Assembly (NCBI GenBank): GCA_016714465.1
Contig: JADKDT010000001.1
Span: forward strand, 434,001-498,000
Source of the DNA: Candidatus Brachythrix odensensis
GTDB taxonomy: Bacteria; Chloroflexota; Anaerolineae; J036; Brachytrichaceae
DNA length: 64,000 bases
Direction of reading: 5' to 3'
This document shows, in pieces, positions 8,514 through 17,386 of the stretch (within the stretch, counting starts at the first letter, position 1; every line of letters starts with the position of its first letter). Position numbers and translations under genes: made by a program. The notes beneath the pieces are model-generated. The model made no database searches, was not told the origin of the DNA, and saw nothing but the letters and a program-made list of their open reading frames with translations.

Positions 8514-9329
8514 ATGCCCCTTCCCACACCCGCCCTCACCCCGCTTGAACCCGGCGCCCAGGTCCTGACCTGGAAGCTGTGGATTTACACGAACTATGAC
8601 TGCAACCTGCGCTGCTCGTATTGCGTGGCCAAGAGCAGCCCGAACGCGGCCCGCCGCACCATCGGCCTCAACAACGTCCGCCAGCTTGTAGATGAGGCTG
8701 TCGCGTTGTGCTTTGACCATGTCTTTCTGACCGGCGGCGAGCCCTTCCTGCTTCCTGATATCTATGACATGCTGGCCTATTCGTCCTCGAAGGTGACGAC
8801 CAGCGTGCTCACCAACGCCATGCTGCTGCGCGGGGCGCGCCTGGAGAAACTTAAGGCCATCCAGCACCCGAACCTGATTCTGCAGGTCAGCCTGGATGGC
8901 GGCGAGGCCGCCCACCACGACGCCTATCGCGGGGCGGGCTCGTGGGCGAAGACAGTCGAGGGCATCAAGCTGCTCCAGGATGGCGGCTTCAATGTGCGCC
9001 TGAGCACGACCGAGACCCCGGCGAATGCCGAGCACCTCGACGCCGTCCACGCCTTTCGGGAGAGCCTTGGCATTCCGGCCGACCATCACTTTATTCGGCC
9101 GCTCGCCCGCAGGGGCTATTCGAAGGAAGGAATCGACCTCAGCATGGACAACCTCGTGCCCGAGCTTACCGTCAACCTTGACGGCGTGTTCTGGCACCCG
9201 CTCAGCACCGACGCCGACATGCAGATCAGCAAGAAGATGTTCCCGCTCAAGACCTCGGTGGAGCGGGTGCAGGCGCAGCTGGAGGAGATCGCCCGGACCG
9301 GCGGCGCGAAACTAATGACCTTCACCTGA
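8514..9329 (+). CDS. Radical SAM protein without auxiliary-cluster domain
   Basis: A 271-residue protein with CxxxCxxC at C30-C34-C37 (YDCNLRCSYC), VFLTGGEPFLLPD (SAM-binding GGE) and LQVSLDGGEAAHHDAYRG. After about residue 215 it has no further cysteine cluster, so unlike its upstream neighbour it carries only the SAM cluster. It is translated from an ATG one base after the preceding stop. Two adjacent radical SAM enzymes of different design suggest consecutive or partner steps, for example peptide or cofactor modification, but no precursor peptide is apparent between 9.3 and 9.4 kb. Confidence 0.88.
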   Translation: MPLPTPALTPLEPGAQVLTWKLWIYTNYDCNLRCSYCVAKSSPNAARRTIGLNNVRQLVDEAVALCFDHVFLTGGEPFLLPDIYDMLAYSSSKVTTSVLTNAMLLRGARLEKLKAIQHPNLILQVSLDGGEAAHHDAYRGAGSWAKTVEGIKLLQDGGFNVRLSTTETPANAEHLDAVHAFRESLGIPADHHFIRPLARRGYSKEGIDLSMDNLVPELTVNLDGVFWHPLSTDADMQISKKMFPLKTSVERVQAQLEEIARTGGAKLMTFT

Positions 9330-9371
9330 GGATAGACATCGTCGCCTCCGTGCGAGGCAACTTGAGGAATC

Positions 9372-9398
9372 GTATTCGCGAGTAGCGCTCGCGAATAC
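9372..9398. promoter_or_regulatory. Hairpin upstream of the Lrp-like gene
   Basis: A perfect 11-base inverted repeat (gtattcgcgag / ctcgcgaatac, 5-base loop) lies 43 bases after the radical SAM stop and 35 bases before the next start. There is no T-run. It could be a transcript-end hairpin or an operator. Confidence 0.6.
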
Positions 9399-9433
9399 CA
9401 GGATCGCCACCGCGAGTAAACAAGGAGTGAGTA

Positions 9434-9676
9434 ATGATTCAGGCATATGTGTTGATTGACGCCGAACCCACCCGGGTGCAGGATCTGATCAAGGAGCTGC
9501 CCGGCCTGGAGCTGGACGGCAGCGTGATCAAGCAGGTCCACGCGGTGACCGGGCGATTCGACCTGATCGCCTTCATCGAAAGCCCCGACCTGCAGTCGCT
9601 GGGCAACTGAGTGACGGCCGGAATAGCGGGCGCCGTGGGCGTCCGAAAAGTGGAAACGTGCGTGGTGGTCTGGTAA
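9434..9676 (+). pseudogene. Stand-alone Lrp/AsnC ligand-binding (RAM) domain with in-frame TGA
   Basis: The ATG at 9434 follows a good ribosome site (aaggag). Residues 1-58 are the first three quarters of an Lrp/AsnC ligand-binding domain: MIQAYVLIDAEPTRVQDLIK, then VTGRFDLIAFIESPDLQSLGN. A TGA at 9608-9610 follows. The same frame then continues VTAGIAGAVGVRKVETCVVV to a TAA at 9674, which is exactly the expected last strand and helix of the domain. The full 80-residue product has normal length for this one-domain family and its end lies 4 bases from the next start. TGA is a genuine stop elsewhere in the window, so this is a nonsense mutation or a sequence error, not recoding. Intact relatives bind amino acids and modulate Lrp-type regulators. 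Confidence 0.85.
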
Positions 9677-9680
9677 ACAG

Positions 9681-10808
9681 ATGAATAACTCAGCCTATCT
9701 TGAAACCCTCGAACCCATCGTCCTGAATGTCATTGCCCCGGCCGCCGCGCAGGTGGATAAGGCCGGGGCCTTCCCGCGGGCCGCCCTGGATGCCCTGAGC
9801 GCGGCAGGTCTGCTCGGGCTTGTCAGCGCCGCCGAGGTGGGCGGGATGGGCCAGGGGATGCGGGCCGCGGCTCTGGTGGTCGAGCGTATCGCCCAGGCCT
9901 GCGGATCGACGGCGATGGTGGTGTGCATGCATTACGCCGCCACTGCGGTGATCGAGGCCCACGGGTCGCGGGCGACGCGCGAGGCCATCGCCGCTGGAAA
10001 GCATGTGTCGACCCTGGCATTTTCCGAGACCGGATCGCGCAGCCAGTTCTGGGCGCCGACCAGCACCGCCGCCCGCGAAAATGGGCATGTCCGTTTGAAC
10101 GCAACGAAATCCTGGGTGACTTCGGCGGGCGAGGCCGACAGCTATGTGTGGTCCAGCCGGCCGATGACGGCAGAAGGCGCGAGCAGCCTGTGGCTGATGA
10201 TGCCCGCCGGGGCAACAGGGCTGGCCATCACCGCGGCCTATGACGGGATCGGGTTGCGCGGAAACGCCTCCAGCCCCATCGCCGCCCGCGAGGTGACACT
10301 TGATCCGGGCGCGTTGCTGGGCGCGGACGGGAAGGGCTTCGATGTGATGATGGGGGTGGTGTTGCCGTATTTCTGCCTGATGAATGCGGCCATGTCGGTC
10401 GGGAACATGGAAGCGGCCTTCGCCAAGTCCGTCGCGCACGTGTCCGGGACGCGCTTCGCGCATGTGGACTCGGCCCTGGCCGATCTGCCCACGATTCGGG
10501 CGTATGTCGCCCGGATGCGGATCAAGATCGATATGGCCCGGGCGCTGGTGATGGATGCCCTGGACGCGCTCGAGGGCGGCCGCGCGGATGGGATGCTGCG
10601 CGTGCTGGAGGTGAAGGCCGCCGCCGGCGAAACCGCGCTCGAGGTCACCGATCTGGCGATGCGGGTGTGCGGCGGGGCCGCCTACCGCAAGGATGTGGGG
10701 GTCGATCGCAGCTTCCGTGATGCGCGGGCGGCGTCGGTGATGGCGCCGACCACCGATGTGCTGTATGACTTCATCGGCAAGGCCGTGTGCGGAATGCCCC
10801 TGTTCTAA
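9681..10808 (+). CDS. Acyl-CoA dehydrogenase-fold flavoprotein lacking the usual catalytic Glu
   Basis: A 375-residue protein with the three acyl-CoA dehydrogenase regions: N-terminal helices (ALDALSAAGLLGLVSAAEVGG), the beta-domain (TLAFSETGSRSQFWAPTSTA, KSWVTSAGEADSY) and the C-terminal helical flavin domain (VCGGAAYRKDVGVDRSFRDA). In medium-chain enzymes the base is the Glu of 'YEGT' after the RDA motif; here the equivalent is VMAPTTDVLYDFIG, so the Glu is absent. This is seen in acyl-CoA dehydrogenase-like monooxygenases and other divergent branches. Substrate unknown. It starts 4 bases after the Lrp-like domain gene, suggesting one transcript. Confidence 0.88.
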   Translation: MNNSAYLETLEPIVLNVIAPAAAQVDKAGAFPRAALDALSAAGLLGLVSAAEVGGMGQGMRAAALVVERIAQACGSTAMVVCMHYAATAVIEAHGSRATREAIAAGKHVSTLAFSETGSRSQFWAPTSTAARENGHVRLNATKSWVTSAGEADSYVWSSRPMTAEGASSLWLMMPAGATGLAITAAYDGIGLRGNASSPIAAREVTLDPGALLGADGKGFDVMMGVVLPYFCLMNAAMSVGNMEAAFAKSVAHVSGTRFAHVDSALADLPTIRAYVARMRIKIDMARALVMDALDALEGGRADGMLRVLEVKAAAGETALEVTDLAMRVCGGAAYRKDVGVDRSFRDARAASVMAPTTDVLYDFIGKAVCGMPLF

Positions 10809-10865
10809 AAACGTTGGATATTGCGCGGCGGGCCGACCGGCCCGCCGCGTTTGACAGGAAGACCC

Positions 10866-11354
10866 GTGGGAACACAAGTTGATGAGTTGATCAGTCTGCT
10901 CCAGCGCTCGCTTGGCCAGACCCTGCAAATCCTGTCCGCGCTGCGCGACGCAGAACTTGACGAGTCCTCGGGTCATATCTGCGCGATGGGCGGCAGTGCG
11001 CAGGATCTATTGGCGCACAATGTCGACCACGAGCGGATGCACGTCGGCCAGGTGTACACCGCCCGCTATAACCAGAAGCAAATGCAATTCAGCCGGGTCG
11101 ATCGCATGGCGGCCGAAACCCTTCGGGCCCGGGCCGAACTGATGGCGTCTCTGATCGGGCTGCCCGACGCGGCCCTGGACGCGCCCATGGCCGAGGACGC
11201 CTGGACGATCCGCCAGATGATCGAGCACACGATCTACTGGGAGCGGCACTCGATGGATGAGTTGGCTCGCACGACGCTGCGTGGACGCTTGCCCGCAATC
11301 GAAGCCATTGATGTGCGCGATCCGGTGTATGGCGCATTGCCCGCGGTCGAATAG
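10866..11354 (+). CDS. DinB-fold protein
   Basis: The GTG at 10866 has an AGGAAG site 6 bases upstream, so I prefer it to any earlier start. The 162-residue product is a four-helix DinB-like bundle: VDELISLLQRSLGQTLQIL, LAHNVDHERMHVGQVYTARY (histidines that would bind a metal), and WTIRQMIEHTIYWERHSMDEL. DinB-like proteins include thiol-dependent transferases (BshC/YfiT type), but most are uncharacterised. It is the last gene before a 230-base gap that holds an inverted repeat. Confidence 0.75.
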   Translation: MGTQVDELISLLQRSLGQTLQILSALRDAELDESSGHICAMGGSAQDLLAHNVDHERMHVGQVYTARYNQKQMQFSRVDRMAAETLRARAELMASLIGLPDAALDAPMAEDAWTIRQMIEHTIYWERHSMDELARTTLRGRLPAIEAIDVRDPVYGALPAVE

Positions 11355-11366
11355 CGTCGCGAGCCC

Positions 11367-11459
11367 GAATCACCGAGGACACGGTGGCTGCAAACGGCAC
11401 GGATGGGCGCAACCTCCGGGGCGCGAACCTCCCCGTGAATACCGTGTCCTCAGTGATTC
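11367..11459. repeat. Inverted repeat after the DinB-like gene
   Basis: Arms gaatcaccgaggacacggt and accgtgtcctcagtgattc (one mismatch) are separated by about 55 bases. The left arm begins 12 bases after the DinB stop. The words 'accgaggacacgg' recur in dispersed repeats of many Chloroflexota genomes (from memory). Confidence 0.8.
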
Positions 11460-11582
11460 TGACAAATATGGCAGCGCGGGAAACGGTGCACTTGCGCCAA
11501 AGCGCTTTACCCGGATAATCGGCAGCCTGTCAGCTGCCGGCATCCGCCCGGCGGCCAAGATCTTGTGGCTGATTGGGGGAAT

Positions 11583-14500
11583 ATGTCGCATCGCTTTGGG
11601 TTTTCTCGCAATGTCATCGCGCTGAGTATCGCCGTCGCGTCGCTGGCCGCCTCGCCAGTCCGAGCAGAGCATTCGGCCCAGCCAGTTCGGGCGGGCGAAG
11701 CCTCCTATCTGCCGGCGCAGAATGGGCCTCATCCGCTCGTTCTGGCCCCCCGCCGCGCCGGCCGCCGAGTCGTGCTACACCGAATACACCGGCGATACGG
11801 TGACGGATTTCACCAGCCTGGATGCCCAGGCAGTGCGGGATGCCCTGGCCGTCGTCCCGAGCGGCGGGACGATTCGAATCGCTGGCCGATGCGCAGGCAC
11901 GAGCTTTCAGAACGGCGCGTTTCAAGTCGGGTTGGTGACCAAGACGGTCACCCTGGTCGGCGGCTACACCACGACCTGGACGATCAGCGATCCGATCGCC
12001 AACCCAACGACCTTGGATGCCATGGGCGGTGGCCGGGTGATTTACGCCTTTGCATCGATGACCTTGAGCGCCTTGAGCTTGATTAATGGCAGCATTGCCG
12101 CCAACGACGGCGGCGGGTACGCCATCGGCGACCTGAATCTGATCGACACCCAGTTCCTCAGTAACACCGCCGTGAATAAGGGCGGCGGATTTGTCGCATT
12201 TGGCACGGCTATGCTGAGCGGCGGCCTGTTCCAGAACAACCGCAGCACGACCGACAACGGGGCCGGGCTGTATAGCTATGGCAGCCTGACCGTTTCGGGC
12301 ACCCAGTTCATCAGTAACACGGCCGGGAATGTCGGCGGGGGCCTGAATGCGGCAACTGAGCTGACCTTGACCAACAGCGCATTCATCAGCAATGTGGCCA
12401 CCAATGGTGGCGGGGTGAATGCCCAGGGGACGGCTCTGGTGAGTGGCGCGCGCTTCGAAAACAACCAGGTCAACTTCGTGGGTGGCGGGATGAGCGCGGT
12501 CGGGCGCCTGACCATGACCGGCACGGACTTTATCCGCAACGCCGCCGGTAATGGGGGCGGCGGGCTCATGACCTATAGCAGCACCCAGATCAGCGGCGGG
12601 GTGATTCAGGACAATCGGGGGCTCAATTTGTCGGCCTCGGGAGCCGGCATCTGGGCGACCGAAAGCATCGCCGTGACCGGTACACGATTTGTCAGCAACA
12701 CCACCGGGCTCCAGGGACAGGGTGGCGGTGTCTATGCCCAGAAAGCGATGAGCCTGACGGAGGCCCAGTTCTACAGCAACACCGCGCGACTTGGCGGCGG
12801 CGCCTGGGCGACCGGCGAGGCATGGTTGATCGGCGGTCTCTTTCAAGGCAACCGCGTCACACCCGACAACGGCGGCGGACTGGATGCCGAGAGCGCGCTG
12901 ACGCTGTCTGGCACGAAGTTCATCAACAATAGCGCGGCGCAGAGCGGCGGCGCGGTGTATGTCAAGGGCGCGGCCATCCTGACCGACGCGTTCTTCAGTA
13001 ACAACCAGGCGACGACCTATTACGGCGGCGCCCTCTATGCGGCCGAAGCGCTCACCCTGACCGGCGGGCAGTTCCTGAGCAACACCGCCGGCGTGTATGG
13101 CGGCGGCGTGAACGCGATGAAGAGTGTGACCACCCGCCTCTCGCCGAGCACCGGCCTGGGGACGAGTTTCATCAGCAACACTGTGGGCAACGGATATGGC
13201 GGCGGCTTGTATGCGATCGGTTCGGTGAATCTGACCGGTGGCCTCTTCCAGCGCAACCGGCTTCTGGCAGCGAGCTCGTATGGGGAGGCCTACACCAACG
13301 GATCGCTGGCCTTGACCGACACCCAATTTATCGACAACGTGGCGAACTGGTTTGGTGGCGGGGCTTGGGCGGCGGTGGCGGTCACGGCCACCGGCGGCGC
13401 ATTCCAGAACAACACCGCGACGACTTTCAGCGGCGGTGGCCTTGCAACCGGCAGCAGCGGCACGCTCAGGTTTCGCGATACGCGTTTTGTCGGCAACAAG
13501 GCGGGCAACGGCGGGGGTGGCGCGGCCGTGAGCGCGGCAGCGATCGGGACGGGCGGGCTTTTTCAGGGCAATTCCGGCGGCGCCGGCACGGGTGGCGGGT
13601 TGAGCGCCGGCCCCGTCACACTGACCGGCACGCGCTTCATCAGCAACACCGCCTCGCAGGACGGCGGCGGCCTGAGCATTGGCGGTTCGGGCGTCTCGGC
13701 CAGCCTGTTGGAAGTGGTGTTTGAGGCCAATCAGTCGGCTCGCGGCGGCGCCGTGGACGCCCGCCGACTTGTCCGGGTGTCGAACAGCATCTTCAAGGGA
13801 AACACCGCGACGAGCATCGGCGGTGGCGGCCGATTTGTTACGGGTGTGACCCTTTCGGCAACCCAGTTTCTCAGCAACACGACCACTGGCAAAGCCGCCG
13901 GCCTGTATGTGGAAGGGCCGCTCAACGCCAACGCGAGCGTCTTTCTCGACAATGAGGCAGCCGGTTACGGCGGCGCAGTCCTGTGCGCCACCGCTTGCTC
14001 GGGCCGAATCGCCACCTCGTTGTTCGGCCGGAATCTGGCTCCGGGGGGCGGCCCCGGCGTCATCATTACCGCCGGCGGTTTGACGATTGAAAACAGCACG
14101 TTTGGCGGGACGTCGCTCGTGGTGGGCGCGGCGATCCTGGCCTACGACGGCGCGTGGGCGGCCGTCACCAACACCATTGTGGCCAGCCACACCTATGGAA
14201 TGCGCACGTCGCCGGGCGTCATCTACGAGGACTACAACCTCTTTTCTGGCAACACCCAGGATCGCTTGTCTGTAGTTGCCGGTGCGCATAGCGTGACTGG
14301 CAGCGCGGCCTTCGTCGATCCTTCGGCCGCGGTAAATGACTTTTCGCTGCGGTCGAGCAGCGCGGCGATCGATCGCGGCAATTGCCCGGGCGCTGCTCCC
14401 CTCACCGATCTGCGTGGTGCGCCGCGCCGGCAGGGCGCGGCCTGCGATATCGGGGCCTATGAATACGGCAACGCCTCCGTCCAGGGCGCGCAGTCCATCA

Positions 14501-17238
14501 CCAGCGGGACACCGATCACCGCCTCGGCCGCGTCACCCGGTCAGGCGTTTTGGTATCGGATCGGGGTGCCCGCCCCGGACACGCTCCTCACCATTACCCT
14601 GAGCCCCGGCGCCGGTGCGTACGATCTGCTGCTCTTCGCCCCGCGCCTCGATGGTGAGACCGGCCAGTTGCGCGATTTGGGCCAGCTCAACGCGCTGGGT
14701 CAGCTCAACACGCTGGGGCAACTGAACACGCTCGGCCAGCTCAACACCCTGGGGCAGTTGGGCGAGCTGGGAGAGGTGCAGGATCTTGGGCAGCTCAACA
14801 CGCTCGGGCAGCTCAACACGTTGGGGCAACTCAATACCCTGGGTCAGCTCAACACGCTGGGCCAGATCAACACCCTGGGCCAGCTCAACACGTTGGGCGA
14901 CCTTGGCCCGATGGGCCCGCTCGTCGCAGCGTCGATGCGCCCGGCCACCCAGACCGAGGCCATCGTCTACGATAGCCAGGAGGTGTATGGCGCATTCCTG
15001 CTGGCCGTCACCGAGTTTAATGGTCTCGGGCAGGGCAAACCATTCACCCTCACCGTCACCCAGACCCAGCGGCTGCAGCCTTACAACCTGCTCACCGCCA
15101 CGCTGGCCGACGATTTCAGCGCGCCGCCCGTCAGCCCGACGGTCGAAACACTGGTATTGGTCAGCGCCGCCCGCCTGAACGGCGTTTTTACGGCGACACC
15201 CAGCGTCACCAGCACCCAGCTCATGATGTCGCTCACGCTTCTGGCGAGTCACCCGCTGGTGAACGGCGTGGTCGTCGATCTGGACACGCCCCAGACCCTG
15301 CGCGACGCCTATGCCCAGTGGGATGCCCTGCCCGAGAACCCCCTGGCCGCCAATGTCGTGGCGGCCAAAATAAAACGGCTGCTGTTTACGATCGCGCCGA
15401 GTTATCCGGCCCTGAAGTATCTGGTGATCGTTGGCGATGATCGGATCATCCCCCACGCCCGTCTGCGCGACGACGCGCTGGTGGCCAACGAGCGGAACTA
15501 TGCCCAGGTCGCCGCCTCGCAGCGGCTCTCCACGTCGCTGGCGGCCCGCTATTTTCTGAGCGACGACTACTATGCCAGCCTGCTCCCGCTGCCGTTCCTC
15601 GGCCGCGAACTGTACCGCCCCACGCTTTCGATCGGGCGGCTTGTCGAGCGTCCAGATGAGATCGCCTCGGCGATCAGCGCCTTTCTGCAGCGGCCGCGGC
15701 TCGCTCCTTCCGACGCGTATGTTTCCGGCTACGACTTCCTCATCGATCAGGCCGCGTCCATCAGCGCGACCCTGCGCGGGCGCGGGCTGTCCGTCACCGG
15801 CCGAATTGACAATGCCTGGACGGCCGGGGACTTCCAGGCTGATGTTCTGAGCAAGACCGTCGGGCCCGGCCTGTTGTCATTGAACGGCCACTTCGAACAC
15901 TACCGCTTCTTCCCATTCGCGCTGCCCGATGTCACGGCCGCCGACTTTCTGCTCGCCTCGGCCAGCTTTAGCGGCACGCTTGGCTATTCGGTCGGTTGTC
16001 ACTCCGGCCTGAATGTGCCCGACACGGCCGAGTCCCCCGTGGCGCGGCGCACGGACTGGCCCCAGGTGTTTGCCGGCCGCAACGCGCTGTGGGTGGGCAA
16101 TACCGGGTATGGCTATGGCGATTCGGACCTGATCGCGTACTCCGAACGGCTGATGGAGCTTTTCACCCGGCATCTTGGCGATCAGCCCGACATGCCAGTT
16201 GGGCTTGCCCTGACCCGGGCGAAGACGCAGTATGTGCTGGAGAAGACCGTGGGCGGGATGAGCAACTACGACGAGAAGACTATGGCGGTCTCGACGTTGT
16301 ACGGTTTGCCCATGCAGCGCATCACGCTTCCGCCCGTTGTCGCCCTCTTCGGACCGTTTCTGACCGAGGCGGCGGCCGGCACGTTCGCTGTGCTGGACAC
16401 TGCCATGGCGCCGACCGCGACAACTTCGCTGAGCCTGGATTTCGCCTTCGCCACGATCACGACCAGCCAGGGCAGCCTGCTTCGGCTTGTGGGTGACTCG
16501 AACAGCGGCGATCTGGTCCTGGCCGGGCGGGCCGTCCAGCCCCGGGCGAGCCGCGTCCTGACCAGCCCGGCGGGGATGGTCGCCCACGGGGCGCTGCTGC
16601 TGGGCGGGACGTTCGCCGAGATTGCGAACTTCGATCCGAGCGTCTCGCGGATCGTGACTGAGCAGACCTACCTTGCGGAGGAGCCCGGCTTCCCAACGTC
16701 TTCGCTCTTCCCCGCGGTGATGGGCAATGTGGTGCGTCTCCTCGACACCGATGGCGGCGTCGATCAGCAGTTCAACGTTGTGCCGGCCCAGTTCATTGCG
16801 ACCACGACCGCGACGCCGACGATCGGAGTCGAGCGCGCCTATAGTCATCTGGACTATGAGATCCAACATGCGCCATTCACCGACACCGACTTCATCCCGC
16901 CCAGTGTGCGGGTTGTGGCCGCGATCGTGACCCCCGGGCAAATCACCTTCAGTGTGAAGGCGGACGACACCCGTTCGGCTGACCCGCTCGTCTCGGGCGA
17001 TGTTCGACGGATGCTCGTGTTGTATCGCGCCCTGGGCGCGCCAGCCTGGACGCGAAGGGAGCTGACCTACAACGCCATTGCGGATCGGTGGATGGGAAGC
17101 GTCGGCGCGAGCGGCGCGATCGAGTATTTCGCCCAGGCGGTGGATGCGGCGGGCAACGTGGCGACGGCCCTGGACTATGGGAACCCGTTTCGGATCACCA
17201 TCACTTGGCCGGCCTACTTTCCGGCGGTTGCGCGGTAG
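11583..17238 (+). CDS. Giant secreted beta-helix / LGQLNT-repeat / gingipain-like (C25) protein, signal peptide out of frame
   Basis: From 11722 one frame runs 1838 codons (numbering below). Residues about 15-60 repeat the CYTEYTGDTVTDF opening of the protein at 1.1 kb. Up to about 880 there are some 25 beta-helix coils with GGG(L/A/F) turns, then a choice-of-anchor-Q motif (RGAPRRQGAACDIGAYEYG). Residues 986-1063 are thirteen LGQLNT-type hexapeptides. Residues about 1140-1540 resemble a C25/caspase-like peptidase: YLVIVGDDRIIPH, SLNGHFEHY (His1390) and YSVGCHSG (Cys1426). The end is PAYFPAVAR. A good signal peptide (MSHRFGFSRNVIALSIAVAS) with a ribosome site starts at 11583 in another frame; removing one C from the C6 run at 11746-11751 joins it to the mature protein. 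The peptidase call is by motif; substrate unknown. Confidence 0.85.
14677..14908 (+). repeat. 18-base tandem repeat encoding LGQLNT hexapeptides
   Basis: Thirteen in-frame hexads: nine or so read LGQLNT exactly, with variants LGQLNA, LGQLGE, LGEVQD, LGQINT and LGDLGP. Codons vary between copies (ctg/ttg/ctc for Leu, cag/caa for Gln), so the protein repeat is conserved more strictly than the DNA. Hydrophobic leucines at positions 1 and 4 suggest a short solenoid or spacer between the beta-helix and the peptidase domain. Confidence 0.95.
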
Positions 17239-17260
17239 CGCAAAAGAGAATGTCGAGCTC

Positions 17261-17378
17261 CGTTGTAGGCGCAGGCTTTAGCCTGCGCGTAGATGTGGAC
17301 CGTTATTGCGCGGGCTGAAGCCCGCGCCTACGATATCTTTGGCCGTTATTGCGCGGGCTTCAGCCCGCGCCTACAACG
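17261..17378. repeat. Cluster of three 'gcgcgggctgaagcccgcgcctac' palindromic repeats
   Basis: Three imperfect copies of a short palindrome (gcaggctttagcctgcgc; gcgcgggctgaagcccgcgc; gcgcgggcttcagcccgcgc) are joined by ccgttattgcg linkers. The ends of the cluster, cgttgtaggcgc and gcgcctacaacg, are reverse complements. It separates the giant protease gene from the convergent diterpene operon, ending 9 bases before the latter's stop. Confidence 0.9.
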
Positions 17379-17386
17379 ATCAGCAT

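Noticed and set aside
9434..9676. TGA recoded as tryptophan or selenocysteine
   Set aside because: TGA is a true stop at many overlapping gene ends here (e.g. 219, 37020, 50825), there is no SECIS-like element next to it, and the family has Leu at that position.
11614..14289. Antisense open frame of about 890 codons opposite the giant beta-helix gene
   Set aside because: It mirrors the codon pattern of a GC-rich repetitive gene, has no start context and no domain, and reads as Arg/Gly/Ala-rich low complexity.
14677..14908. CRISPR-like or non-coding minisatellite array
   Set aside because: Units are 18 bases without spacers, in frame with a long open frame and translated to a regular hexapeptide.
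17261..17378. Short CRISPR array
   Set aside because: Three palindromic units with near-identical linkers, no unique spacers and no cas genes.
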